Positions 15,935 through 24,887 of a stretch of 44,731 nt of DNA are shown in pieces. Source of the DNA: an uncultured Blautia sp. (lineage in GTDB: Bacteria; Bacillota; Clostridia; Lachnospirales; Lachnospiraceae); the NCBI GenBank assembly GCA_937900135.1, contig CALCDJ010000004.1:1-44731 (forward strand), read 5' to 3'. The stretch's first letter is position 1. Each line of letters begins with the position of its first letter. Under the pieces are notes generated by a model. That model had not been told where the DNA came from, did not search any database, and saw only the letters and a list, made by a program, of their open reading frames with translations. The position numbers and the translations under genes were made by a program.

Positions 15935-17266
15935 ATGAAGCAGCGCATTTTGAATCACGTAAGCTTTCTGGTGGTGCTGTCTGTATTCCTCACCTTCTGT
16001 TCCGCCAGTGTGGTGATGTACAGTAAATTCAGCACCTATATGAAACAGGGCGTGCGGGATGAGGCAGAATATGTAAAGATGGGCCTGGATGCTATGGGAG
16101 AAGAGTATCTTACCAAAGAGGTGGGAGACCTTACCGTGACCAGGATTACTTTGACCAGACCGGATGGTACTGTTCTTTTTGATTCCGTTTCTGATCCGGA
16201 AAAAATGGAAAACCACAGCAACCGGCCGGAATTCAAGGATGCGGCAAAGGATGGTTATGGAGAAAAGGTACGTTTTTCTGAGACTTTTTCAGAGCAGACC
16301 TTTTATTGCGCCATTCGTCTGGATAACGGAAACATTCTTCGTGTGGCAAGAACCACGGACAGCGTGTTTGTTACGCTGATGTCCAGCTTTACCATTCTGG
16401 GCGGGATCATGGTGGCCATCATCCTTCTGGAAATGTTTCTGGTACAGAGACAGACAAAGGATCTCATTGAGCCCATCAATGAACTGGATCTGGAGCATCC
16501 CCTGAAAAACGTGTGCTATGAGGAACTTCGTCCTCTGCTGGTGCGTGTGGATCAGCAGAATAAACAGATTGCCAGACAGGTGGAAGAACTAAAGGAAGCG
16601 GAAGCCATGCGGCGGGAATTTTCTGCCAATGTGTCCCATGAGCTGAAAACGCCTCTTATGTCGATTTCCGGTTATGCGGAACTGATGATGAATGGAATGG
16701 TAGGACCGGACAATGTGCCGGAATTTTCCGGAAGAATTTATCATGAAGCCAGCCGTTTAAGCAGTCTGGTGGCAGATATCATCCAGCTTTCCCGATTGGA
16801 TGAAAAGAATAACGATATGCCCTTTGAGGCGGTGGATCTTTATGAACTGGCAGAGGATATTGTCCTCCATCTCCAGACTCCGGCCATGAAGAAAAAAATC
16901 ACCCTGTCATTGACAGGAAAGACGGTAGTGGTCCGGGGCGTCCGGCAGGTACTTTATGAAATGTTTTACAATCTGGCAGATAATGCGGTGAAATATACAG
17001 AAGAAGGGGGTACCGTGGAGGTAACCGTGGGAAAAGAGGACAAGCGTCCATTTTACCGGGTGGAAGATACGGGAATCGGAATCCCCAAGGAAGAACAGAA
17101 ACGTATTTTTGAACGGTTTTACCGGGTGGACAAAAGCCATTCCAGGCAAACCGGAGGAACAGGACTGGGTCTTTCGATTGTTAAACATGGGGCAGCCCTT
17201 CATCATGCAGAAATCAAAGTGGAAAGTGAACTTTCCAAGGGAACAAAAATGGAGCTGGTGTTTTGA
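15935..17266 (+). CDS. phoR: Phosphate sensor histidine kinase, PhoR type
   Basis: 443 residues: TM1 (~9-29), a ~110-residue extracytoplasmic region (LTRPDGTVLFDS, like PhoR sensor domains), TM2 (~148-170), linker and coiled coil, H-box ANVSHELKTPL (His235), N-box MFYNLADNAVKY, G1 EDTGIGI, F-box RFYRVDKSHS and G2 GGTGLGLSIVKHG. All kinase motifs are present. It should phosphorylate the adjacent PhoP. Its stop codon lies inside the loop of the terminator that ends the operon. Confidence 0.87.
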   Translation: MKQRILNHVSFLVVLSVFLTFCSASVVMYSKFSTYMKQGVRDEAEYVKMGLDAMGEEYLTKEVGDLTVTRITLTRPDGTVLFDSVSDPEKMENHSNRPEFKDAAKDGYGEKVRFSETFSEQTFYCAIRLDNGNILRVARTTDSVFVTLMSSFTILGGIMVAIILLEMFLVQRQTKDLIEPINELDLEHPLKNVCYEELRPLLVRVDQQNKQIARQVEELKEAEAMRREFSANVSHELKTPLMSISGYAELMMNGMVGPDNVPEFSGRIYHEASRLSSLVADIIQLSRLDEKNNDMPFEAVDLYELAEDIVLHLQTPAMKKKITLSLTGKTVVVRGVRQVLYEMFYNLADNAVKYTEEGGTVEVTVGKEDKRPFYRVEDTGIGIPKEEQKRIFERFYRVDKSHSRQTGGTGLGLSIVKHGAALHHAEIKVESELSKGTKMELVF

Positions 17267-17284
17267 AACACCAGCTCCTTTTGC
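17251..17284. terminator. Terminator shared by phoR and nagB ends
   Basis: GGAGCTGGTGTT (17251-17262) pairs with AACACCAGCTCC (17267-17278), loop TTGA, then TTTTG. On the minus strand the same stem is followed by ATTTTTG, so it can serve both converging units. The phoR TGA is in the loop. Confidence 0.85.
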
Positions 17285-17290
17285 ATGATT

Positions 17291-18022
17291 TTACAGATTG
17301 GTTTTGGAAAGAGCTGCTTCGTCTGCAACAATGATTGCATTAGGATGGAACTGCAGAATGGAAGCAGGAACCTGTGGGGTAACCGGTCCGTTGATTACCT
17401 GATTTAAGATTTCGGCTTTGTCTTCGCCGCTTACGATTACCAGAACGGTTTTGGCCCGCATGATGGTGCCAACACCCATGGTGTAAGCCTGTCTCGGAAC
17501 ATCTGCTTCACTTGCGAAGAAACGTTTGTTAGCCTGAATGGTAACTTCTGTGAGGTCAACACAGTGTGTTTCGTCTGCAAAGAAATCAGCAGGTTCGTTA
17601 AAGCCAATGTGTCCGTCATGTCCAAGACCCAGGAGCTGAAGATCAGCAGCGCCTACCTTGTGAAGGGTTTCATTGTAGGCTGCGCATGCCTTGGCGCTGT
17701 CTGGTTCGGTTCCGTCTGGAACAAAAGTACGTTCCATAGGCACGTTGATTCTGGAAAACAGATGCTGATTCATGAAGTAACGGTAGCTCTGATCGTTGGA
17801 GGCATCCAGTCCTTTGTATTCGTCCAGGTTTACAGTGGTTACGTCGGAGAAATCCAGGTCTCCATTTTCATACATGGCAACCAGATTGTCGTAGGTGCCA
17901 ATGGGAGAAGAGCCTGTCGCAAGTCCCAGTACACAGTCCGGTTTGGTAATTACCTGTGCGGCAATGATGTTGGCTGCCTTTCTGCTGAGTGCTGCGTAAT
18001 CTTTTACTTTGTAGATTTTCAT
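17291..18022 (-). CDS. nagB: Glucosamine-6-phosphate deaminase
   Basis: 243 residues, normal for NagB. It converts glucosamine-6-P to fructose-6-P and ammonia, the last step of amino sugar catabolism. Visible motifs: GLATGSSP (phosphate loop), VNLDEYKG with the catalytic Asp, and GLGHDGHIGFNEP. AAAGGAGA precedes the ATG. It lies 25 bases downstream of the araC-type gene on the same strand and beside the GNB/LNB locus, so it likely handles GlcNAc/GalNAc-derived carbon. NagA is not in the window. Confidence 0.94.
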   Translation of the reverse strand: MKIYKVKDYAALSRKAANIIAAQVITKPDCVLGLATGSSPIGTYDNLVAMYENGDLDFSDVTTVNLDEYKGLDASNDQSYRYFMNQHLFSRINVPMERTFVPDGTEPDSAKACAAYNETLHKVGAADLQLLGLGHDGHIGFNEPADFFADETHCVDLTEVTIQANKRFFASEADVPRQAYTMGVGTIMRAKTVLVIVSGEDKAEILNQVINGPVTPQVPASILQFHPNAIIVADEAALSKTNL

Positions 18023-18047
18023 AATTCTTATCTCCTTTATCTAAATT

Positions 18048-18968
18048 TTATTGCTCAGAGTTAGGGGAAGCTTTAGCCTCCCGGTCAGATAATGCCTTAA
18101 TGGAAGTGGCATATTCAGAAGGGGTCATGCCGGAAATTTTTTTAAATTGCCGGGAAAAGTAATGAATGGAGGAATAGCCAAGAAAGTCAGAAATCTGTGT
18201 GAAGTTCATCTGATTTTCCCGAATCAGCTGCTTGGCGAACTCAATCTTCATGCGGGAAAAGAAATCAATCACACCGCACTGGTGTTGTTCCCGAAACAGC
18301 TTCTGCAGCTGGGATCTGCCGATGAGATTGTCGTGACAGATATCTTCGATGGACAGATATTCCCGGATATGTTCCTCCAGATAAAACAGAATTTTATTGT
18401 AGGTGGCAGAGCTGCTCTTGAGATCCACGAACTTATTCACCGGAATGGAAAGCTGGGGAATGGTATGCCGTCGGATCATGTAGATTAGAATCTGCTCCAG
18501 GTACAGCTTAATCAGCTGCTGTGAGCCAAAAAGACTGTCTTTTCGGAGTTCCATTTTCTGTAGATACGGATCGTCAAGAGGAGATGCAAGACATCGTCTG
18601 GCTTCTGCAATCAGAAGCCCCATCAGATTTCTTTCTGTATCGGAAATATTGAGGATGCGGTTTTCAAAAAATTTCATACAGGGAGAATCACACGCAAAAG
18701 AAACCACCACTACGTTAGGTGCATTTTTTCCTGTGGCAGTAAGGGTATGAAACTCATTTGGCTTATGGAAAATAGCCTGTCCGTGGCTTAAAATGTGAGG
18801 ACCGTCATCGGTGCAGACTTCTGCTTCGCCCTTATCTACACACTGAAACTCCCAAAAGTTATGCCTCTCTCCTGCAAAATGGAAATCATTTCGGTACTCG
18901 AAGTAGTGAACGGTATAAATTTTTTCGATGTTAATATCCGTATTTAAGTACATACATTCGTATGCCAT
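18048..18968 (-). CDS. AraC-family regulator, probable activator of the GNB/LNB locus
   Basis: 306 residues: N-terminal cupin-like sensor (~20-110, with HNFWEFQCVDKGEAEV and HKPNEFHTLTATG), a helical linker, and a C-terminal double HTH (~205-300, ending FLGYSSIHYFSRQFKKISG and TPSEYA). AGGAGGTGA precedes the ATG. It is divergent from the GH112 gene across a 220-base gap and co-directional with nagB. Such regulators usually bind the sugar and activate the adjacent promoter. The ligand, probably GNB, LNB or a derivative, is inferred from position only. Confidence 0.88.
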   Translation of the reverse strand: MAYECMYLNTDINIEKIYTVHYFEYRNDFHFAGERHNFWEFQCVDKGEAEVCTDDGPHILSHGQAIFHKPNEFHTLTATGKNAPNVVVVSFACDSPCMKFFENRILNISDTERNLMGLLIAEARRCLASPLDDPYLQKMELRKDSLFGSQQLIKLYLEQILIYMIRRHTIPQLSIPVNKFVDLKSSSATYNKILFYLEEHIREYLSIEDICHDNLIGRSQLQKLFREQHQCGVIDFFSRMKIEFAKQLIRENQMNFTQISDFLGYSSIHYFSRQFKKISGMTPSEYATSIKALSDREAKASPNSEQ

Positions 18969-19188
18969 CTTACAGTCACCTCCTTGCGTGTTCAGTCCTG
19001 CACCTTTCTATTATAGCGTAACTAAATGTAAAAAACCAGTATTTTTGAGAAAATATCGTACAATTCAAAGATAGATTCTGAAATGACAAAAAAAAAATAC
19101 GATTGTGCAAGGTGTTTTTCCAGTGCCATAGAGTATACTAAGCCTAGACAGATCTACTCTGAACATCTAAATAAAGGAGGAAACAGCA
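18969..19188. promoter_or_regulatory. Divergent control region between araC-type gene and GH112 gene
   Basis: A 220-base AT-rich gap. For the plus strand there is a TATACT (19134-19139) with no good -35, as expected for an activator-dependent promoter. Upstream lies TTGTGCAA (19103-19110), a near-palindrome that recurs at 21467-21474 before the binding-protein gene. ATCGTACAATT (from about 19053) looks like a partial inverted copy. Candidate AraC sites, unproven. Confidence 0.45.
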
Positions 19189-21351
19189 ATGGCGAAAACA
19201 AAAGGACGGGTAACACTTCCAAGTGAATCCAATTTTCTGGAGCAGACAAAGGAAATGCTGGATCGTTGGGGGGCAGATGCGCTTCGTGACAGTGACGGGA
19301 CAAAATTAGATGACGATATTAAGGCGCTGGATGCCAAAATTTACACCACTTATTTTGTGGCAAGAGGTCACAATGAATTTGCAGAAAAGCATATGGAGGA
19401 ATGTCAGCAGCTCTATCTGATGTCCAGGCACAATACCGCTGTGGATACCACACTGGCCATCTCCTTTATGGAAGGCTATTACCAGGAGCAGGTGATTCCG
19501 GACTATCTCCATGATCCTAAGAGATGGTGGGAAGTAATTGACCGTACCACAGGAGAACTGGTTCCCACAGAAAACTGGGAGGTGGATGAAGAAAAACATC
19601 AGGTGATCGTAAAAGAGGCTTCTCCGTTCCATGAATATACGGTTTCATTCCTGGTATATGCCATCTGGGACCCCACCCAGATGTATAATCACATTACCAA
19701 CAACTGGGGAGATAAGCCTCATGAGATACCTTTTGATGTGCGCCACAGTGCTTCCGGTTCCTTTGCAAAGGAATATCTGATCCAGTGGCTGAAGGACAAT
19801 CCTTCCACAGATGTTGTCCGCTTTACCACATTCTTCTACCACTTTACCCTGGTGTTTAACAGCGATGCCAAAGAAAAATTCGTAGACTGGTTTGGATACG
19901 GAGCAACGGTATCTGTGAAGGCGTTGGAGGAATTTGAAAAAGAATATGGCTATGCCCTTCGCGCAGAAGATATTGTGGATAATGGATATTATAATTCCAC
20001 CTTCCGTGTTCCCACACAGCATTATCTGGATTATATGGATTTCATCCAGCGTTTTGTTGCCAGAAAAGCAAAAGAACTGGTAGAAATCGTTCATGAAGCC
20101 GGAAGAGAAGCGATGATGTTTTTGGGGGATAACTGGATTGGAACAGAACCATACGGAAAATATTTCGGTGAGATTGGTCTGGATGCTGTAGTAGGAAGTG
20201 TGGGAGGCGGTGTGAGCTTGCGTCTCATCTCTGAAATCCCCCATGTAAAATATACAGAAGGAAGATTCCTTCCTTATTTCTTCCCGGATACCTTCTATGA
20301 AGGAAATGATCCTGTTCCTGAGGCCATGAAAAACTGGATTACAGCCAGAAGAGCCATCATGAGAAAGCCGGTAGACCGTATTGGTTATGGCGGCTATTTG
20401 AGTCTGGCATACAAATTCCCCAAATTTGTGGAATACATAGAGAATGTTACCGATGAGTTCCGTCTGATTTATGACAATATCAAGGGAATCCATCCATATA
20501 ACGGCTTAAAGGTTGCTGTTTTAAATTCCTGGGGTTCTCTTCGTTCCTGGCAGGCCTATATGGTGGCGCATGAGCTCTGGTACAAGCAGTGTTATTCCTA
20601 TATGGGCGTCATGGAGGCATTAAGTGGCGCTGCCATTGATGTAACATTTTTAAGCTTCCGGGAAATCAGAGAACAGGGAATTCCATCCGATGTGGATGTA
20701 ATCATCAATGCCGGCGATGCTATGACTGCATTTTCCGGAGGAGAGGAATGGGCAGATCCTGAAGTGACGGCCAAAATACGCCAGTGGGTATACGAAGGCG
20801 GCGGTTTCTTAGGTGTAGGAGAACCAAGCGCATACCATAACGGCGGAAGATTCTTCCAGCTGGCAGACGTGCTTGGCGTGGATAAAGAGTTAGGCTTTAC
20901 CCTGTCCACAGATAAATATTTCAAGACTCCTGTGGAGCATCACTTTATCAGTGAAGACCGTACCGTTCCTTACGATTTCGGCGAAAGCATGAAGAACGTA
21001 TATGCATTGTCCGGGGATACGGAAATTGTGGAATTTTCCAATGGAGAAGTTCACGCGTCTGCACATCATTACGGAAAAGGCTGCGGCGTTTACTTTGCAG
21101 GTCTTCCGTACAGCTTTGAAAATACCAGACTTCTTCTTCGTGGTCTTTACTATGCGGCAGGCAAACAGGAAGAGATGAAGAAATGGTTTGCAGAAAATTT
21201 AAACTGCGAAGTTCATGCTTATCCTGAAGCTGGAAAATATGCCATTTTGAACAATACTTCCCAGACACAGACGACTGTGGTATACGATGGAGAAGGAAAG
21301 ACAGAGACTTATACCATGCAGCCAGGAGAGATTATCTGGAAAGAAATCTAA
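19189..21351 (+). CDS. lnpA: GH112 galacto-N-biose/lacto-N-biose phosphorylase
   Basis: 720 residues, the normal GH112 length. It splits beta-1,3-galactosyl-HexNAc (GNB from mucin, LNB from milk oligosaccharides) with phosphate to galactose-1-P and free GalNAc or GlcNAc. The TIM-barrel part contains FLGDNWIGTEPYG, where Asp314 corresponds to the catalytic acid reported for the bifidobacterial enzyme, then a glutaminase-like central domain and a C-terminal beta domain. No signal peptide: it acts in the cytoplasm on imported disaccharide. AAAGGAGG precedes the ATG. GH112 also includes galactosyl-rhamnose phosphorylases; the HexNAc kinase downstream favours GNB/LNB. Confidence 0.9.
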   Translation: MAKTKGRVTLPSESNFLEQTKEMLDRWGADALRDSDGTKLDDDIKALDAKIYTTYFVARGHNEFAEKHMEECQQLYLMSRHNTAVDTTLAISFMEGYYQEQVIPDYLHDPKRWWEVIDRTTGELVPTENWEVDEEKHQVIVKEASPFHEYTVSFLVYAIWDPTQMYNHITNNWGDKPHEIPFDVRHSASGSFAKEYLIQWLKDNPSTDVVRFTTFFYHFTLVFNSDAKEKFVDWFGYGATVSVKALEEFEKEYGYALRAEDIVDNGYYNSTFRVPTQHYLDYMDFIQRFVARKAKELVEIVHEAGREAMMFLGDNWIGTEPYGKYFGEIGLDAVVGSVGGGVSLRLISEIPHVKYTEGRFLPYFFPDTFYEGNDPVPEAMKNWITARRAIMRKPVDRIGYGGYLSLAYKFPKFVEYIENVTDEFRLIYDNIKGIHPYNGLKVAVLNSWGSLRSWQAYMVAHELWYKQCYSYMGVMEALSGAAIDVTFLSFREIREQGIPSDVDVIINAGDAMTAFSGGEEWADPEVTAKIRQWVYEGGGFLGVGEPSAYHNGGRFFQLADVLGVDKELGFTLSTDKYFKTPVEHHFISEDRTVPYDFGESMKNVYALSGDTEIVEFSNGEVHASAHHYGKGCGVYFAGLPYSFENTRLLLRGLYYAAGKQEEMKKWFAENLNCEVHAYPEAGKYAILNNTSQTQTTVVYDGEGKTETYTMQPGEIIWKEI

Positions 21352-21566
21352 GGTTTTATGGCTGTTTTGCAGAATGGGGGCAAGGTATAAATCACGGAAA
21401 GAAATGGAAAAAACAGGTCTTTCATACCTTTTATGCAAAAGAAATGAATGATTGTGTAAATACTATTTGTGCAATAATGGCTAAAATCATAATTAGAAAC
21501 ACGCGGATTTGGTGAATGTAGACAATCCGTGAAACCCTGAAAAAATTTACTAGGAGGTAAAGTGAT
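21352..21566. promoter_or_regulatory. Leader/control region before the ABC binding-protein gene
   Basis: 215 bases without a credible gene. It holds ATTGTGTAA (21451-21459) and TTGTGCAA (21467-21474), similar to the site upstream of lnpA. A hairpin, CACGCGGATT (21500-21509) with AATCCGTG (21524-21531), is interrupted by one bulge and has no T run, so it may stabilise or regulate the mRNA. No clear terminator for lnpA is visible, so read-through plus a second promoter is possible. Confidence 0.4.
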
Positions 21567-22817
21567 ATGGGACTGAAAAAGAAAGTTTTAAGTGCAATGC
21601 TGTGTGGTGCAATGGTAGGAACTATGATTGCTCCAGCTGTAACAGTTAAGGCTGCAGATGACACACTTGTTTACTGGTCAATGTGGGAATCCACAGAGCC
21701 ACAGGGACAGGCAATTCAGGAAGCGGTAGACGCTTACACAGAAGCAACAGGTGTAAAGGTAGACCTTCAGTTCAAAGGCCGTACCGGTAACCGTGAAGCG
21801 CTTCAGCCTGCATTAGACGGCGGCACACAGATTGATATTTTTGACGAAGATATTGACCGTGTAAACAGCATGTATGCAAAATATCTTCTGGATCTGGAAG
21901 ATCTGGTAAAGGAAAGCGGATATGAAGAAACTGCAATTCCTGGTTTAATCTCCGCTTGTAGAGATGCTGGCGGCGGTACCTTAAAGACTATTCCGTATCA
22001 GCCAAACGTATTTGCTTTCTTCTATAACAAAGACCTGTTCGAGCAGGCTGGCATTGAGAAAGAGCCTACCACATGGGCAGAATTCCTGGATGTATGCCAG
22101 AAATTAAAAGATGCAGGCATCACACCAATGACTATGGACGATGCATATGCAACAAGCGTAATCGGATATCATCTGGCAAGACTGGTTGGAGAAGAGAAGG
22201 TTGTTGAAATCGTAACAGAAGGCAAATGGGATGACCCGGCAGTTCTTCAGATGGCGAAAGATATCGCAGACCTTGCTGAAAAAGGATACTACTCCGAAAT
22301 GGTTGGATCTAACGTATGGCCGGCTGGACAGAACACAGAGCTTGCTCTTGGAACAGCTGCTATGTACTTAAACGGCTCCTGGCTTCCAAACGAAGTTAAG
22401 GATATGGCTGGCGAAGATTTCAAATGGGGATGCTTCGCATATCCGGCACTGGAAAATGGTGCAAACGGCGTAGAAACAAACAACTTTGGCGCTCAGGTAT
22501 TTGGTATCAACAAAGACACCAAGATGCCGAAAGAAGCTTTTGATCTGGTTAAATTCATCACCACAGGTGAATATGATGCGAAACTTGCTGAAATGTCTGT
22601 AGGTATCCCATCTGATACTACCAACACCGAATGGCCGGCAATGGTAGAATGTGCAAAACCTGTTATCGAAAACAGCACAGGTCGTTTCACATGGGCAGCA
22701 GGCGTTGAAACAAACGTAGATATGACTCCAGTAATCAAAGAGAACTTCATTAAATTAATGGCTGGTTCCTTAAATGCTGAGGAATTCGTAGCTGCTATGC
22801 AGGAAGCTGCAAAATAA
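21567..22817 (+). CDS. ABC sugar transporter substrate-binding protein (GNB/LNB candidate)
   Basis: 416 residues of the extracellular solute-binding protein family 1 type. The N-terminus has a basic start, a hydrophobic core and an AxA-like end (VTVKA/AD near residue 29). No lipobox is seen: the Cys at residue 13 lies inside the core with Leu before it, so the usual Gram-positive lipid anchor seems absent. The mature part has the expected YWSMWES and Asn/Trp-rich sugar-site segments. AGGAGGTAAAG precedes the ATG. Placed between GH112 and two permease genes, it is the likely GNB/LNB binder. The ATPase is not encoded here, so a shared MsmK/MalK-type ATPase is probably used. Confidence 0.9.
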   Translation: MGLKKKVLSAMLCGAMVGTMIAPAVTVKAADDTLVYWSMWESTEPQGQAIQEAVDAYTEATGVKVDLQFKGRTGNREALQPALDGGTQIDIFDEDIDRVNSMYAKYLLDLEDLVKESGYEETAIPGLISACRDAGGGTLKTIPYQPNVFAFFYNKDLFEQAGIEKEPTTWAEFLDVCQKLKDAGITPMTMDDAYATSVIGYHLARLVGEEKVVEIVTEGKWDDPAVLQMAKDIADLAEKGYYSEMVGSNVWPAGQNTELALGTAAMYLNGSWLPNEVKDMAGEDFKWGCFAYPALENGANGVETNNFGAQVFGINKDTKMPKEAFDLVKFITTGEYDAKLAEMSVGIPSDTTNTEWPAMVECAKPVIENSTGRFTWAAGVETNVDMTPVIKENFIKLMAGSLNAEEFVAAMQEAAK

Positions 22818-22854
22818 GATTACTTGTAACATAACTGTACATAAGTAAGATGTG

Positions 22855-22895
22855 GATGGTGGCATCGTTTATACGCTGCCGCCATCTTTCTTTTG
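22855..22895 (+). terminator. Hairpin between binding-protein and permease genes
   Basis: GATGGTGGCA (22855-22864) pairs with TGCCGCCATC (22877-22886), one G-T pair, followed by TTTCTTTTG. A partial terminator or mRNA 3' stabiliser would give more binding protein than permease. Confidence 0.65.
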
Positions 22896-22915
22896 CATCT
22901 GAGGAGGGAACTCTA

Positions 22916-23821
22916 TTGAAGAAAAATAAGACCATGATCGTAGCGTTTCTGACGCCGGCGGTCGTTCTGTTCCTGGGAATCTTCTTATATCCCATTGTAA
23001 AAACAATTCTTATGAGCTTCTTTAAGATTGAGGGTGTAACAGACCCTATGAATCTCTGGAGCTTTGTGGGACTGGACAATTACCTGAAGCTGATCAACAC
23101 CAGTCTGTTCCGAACTGCTTTTTATAATCTGTTCCGTATCTGGCTGATTGGCGGACTGATCGTAATGTCTCTGTCTCTTCTGTTTGCGGTTATTCTGACA
23201 AGTGGAATCCGTTTTAAAAAGTTTTTCCGTGCTATCATTTATATGCCCAATATCGTAAGTGCAGTTGCTCTTGCAACTATGTGGCTTCAGTATGTATACA
23301 GCCCAAGATTTGGTCTTCTGAAAAACTTTTTCAGCGCTTTGCATTTAGAAGAACTGGCAAAAACTCAGTGGCTGGATAATGAGCATAAATTCATGGCTCT
23401 GCTTCTGGCATACTGCTTTGGTATGGTTGGCTATCATATGTTGATCTGGCTGAGCGGAATCGAACGAATCAGCCCGGAATATTATGAGGCAGCCACCATT
23501 GACGGTGCAAATAAAGTGGCTCAGTTCCGTTATATGACATTGCCTCTTCTTAAGGGTGTGTTTAAAACAAATATTACCATGTGGTCTGTAAGCAGCGTAG
23601 GCTTCTTTGTATGGTCACAGCTGTTCTCCAACGTAACAGCAGATACCCAGACCATTACTCCATATGTGTATATGTATATGCAGATCTTTGGCGGAGGTAA
23701 TACCGTGACGGAACGTAACTCAGGTCTTGGCGCTGCCATTGGTGTACTTTTAAGTATCTGCGTGGTAGTGATCTTTACCTTGTGTAACAAGCTGATCAAA
23801 GACGACGATTTGGAATTTTAG
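22916..23821 (+). CDS. ABC sugar permease, MalF/UgpA type
   Basis: The start is taken as TTG 22916, 7 bases after GAGGAGGG, giving 301 residues; an upstream in-frame start at 22850 would run through the intergenic hairpin. About six membrane segments. The EAA loop that docks the ATPase is EYYEAATIDGANKVAQF. It pairs with the next permease; AGGAGGTG for that gene begins at the stop codon of this one. Confidence 0.9.
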   Translation: MKKNKTMIVAFLTPAVVLFLGIFLYPIVKTILMSFFKIEGVTDPMNLWSFVGLDNYLKLINTSLFRTAFYNLFRIWLIGGLIVMSLSLLFAVILTSGIRFKKFFRAIIYMPNIVSAVALATMWLQYVYSPRFGLLKNFFSALHLEELAKTQWLDNEHKFMALLLAYCFGMVGYHMLIWLSGIERISPEYYEAATIDGANKVAQFRYMTLPLLKGVFKTNITMWSVSSVGFFVWSQLFSNVTADTQTITPYVYMYMQIFGGGNTVTERNSGLGAAIGVLLSICVVVIFTLCNKLIKDDDLEF

Positions 23822-23833
23822 GAGGTGCAGGCT

Positions 23834-24712
23834 ATGGCAAAAGAAAAAGAACCACGTCGCCCTTTTAATTTGAAAAAGGAATTAAAGCTGGCACCTGGAT
23901 ATCTCATTATTCTTCTCTGGGTGATCTTTACTATTGTTCTTCTGGGATGGGTATTCTGTGCAAGTTTTTCTACCACAGCAGAAATTTTCCAGGGAAAAGC
24001 TCTGAAATTTGAATCCGGACTGCATTTTGAGAACTATGCAAAAGCATGGAATGGCTCTGGTGTAGCAGGTTTCTTCGGAAACTCACTTCTGTATTCTGTA
24101 GTTTCCTGTTCTGTTTTGATTCTGGTATGTGCTCCAGCGGCTTACGTATTGTCCAGATTTGAATTTATTGCCAATAAATTCATCCAGACAAGTTTTGTAT
24201 CTGCGATGGGCGTTCCGGCAATCATGGTAGTGCTGCCGCTGTTCAGCTTTATTTCCGGTATGGGAATCCTGAACAACATTCCACTGGCAAAAGGAACCCT
24301 GATTATTCTTTATGTGGGAATTAATGTACCTTATACCACCATTTTCCTGCTGACCTTTTTCAGTAATATTTCAAAAACCTATGAAGAAGCAGCAGCCATT
24401 GATGGTTGTCCTCCCATGCGTACATTCTGGAAGATTATGTTCCCCATGGCACAGTCCGGTATCGTAACCGTGACCATTTTCAACTTCATCAATATCTGGA
24501 ATGAGTATTTCCTGTCCCTGATCTTTGCAAGCTCGGATAAATTAAAACCAGTTGCTCCGGGACTTTACGGAATGATCAATTCCATGAAGTACACAGGAGA
24601 CTGGGCTGGTATGTTTGCAGCGGTTATCATTGTATTCCTGCCAACCTTCATTCTGTACATATTCTTATCTGAAAAGATTATCGGCGGTGTAACCGGCGGT
24701 ATCAAAGGCTGA
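23834..24712 (+). CDS. ABC sugar permease, MalG/UgpE type
   Basis: The start is placed at ATG 23834 behind AGGAGGTG (23820-23827), giving 292 residues; the in-frame GTG at 23825 overlaps the ribosome site. A cytoplasmic basic N-terminus is followed by about six membrane segments. The EAA motif is EEAAAIDGCPPMRTFWKI. It forms the heterodimeric channel with the previous gene product and ends with the MalG-like SEKIIGGVTGGIKG tail. Confidence 0.9.
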   Translation: MAKEKEPRRPFNLKKELKLAPGYLIILLWVIFTIVLLGWVFCASFSTTAEIFQGKALKFESGLHFENYAKAWNGSGVAGFFGNSLLYSVVSCSVLILVCAPAAYVLSRFEFIANKFIQTSFVSAMGVPAIMVVLPLFSFISGMGILNNIPLAKGTLIILYVGINVPYTTIFLLTFFSNISKTYEEAAAIDGCPPMRTFWKIMFPMAQSGIVTVTIFNFINIWNEYFLSLIFASSDKLKPVAPGLYGMINSMKYTGDWAGMFAAVIIVFLPTFILYIFLSEKIIGGVTGGIKG

Positions 24713-24718
24713 TCATAA

Positions 24719-24748
24719 GAGGCACCTGGGCGTCAGGTGCCTCTTGCC
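24719..24748 (+). terminator. Hairpin after the permease genes
   Basis: GAGGCACCTG (24719-24728) pairs perfectly with CAGGTGCCTC (24734-24743). Only TTG follows, so termination may be partial and allow read-through into the kinase/epimerase genes. Confidence 0.6.
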
Positions 24749-24787
24749 ATAAAAAGCGAGTCTGGATGATTGAATGAGATAGCAGAT

Positions 24788-24843
24788 GGTGCAAATAAAT
24801 CATACAATAGACAAAAGAAATTACAGAAAACTCAGGTTATAAT
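24788..24843 (+). promoter_or_regulatory. Weak candidate promoter for the nucleotidyltransferase-kinase-galE genes
   Basis: A good TATAAT at 24838-24843 without a well-spaced -35. About 45 bases upstream is GGTGCAAA (24788-24795), partly like the TTGTGCAA sites found elsewhere in the locus. This fits an activator-dependent promoter but is weak evidence. Confidence 0.35.
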
Positions 24844-24887
24844 AGGATAAAAGAAAATACAAAAAAAGCGGAAAGGAATGGATAAGT

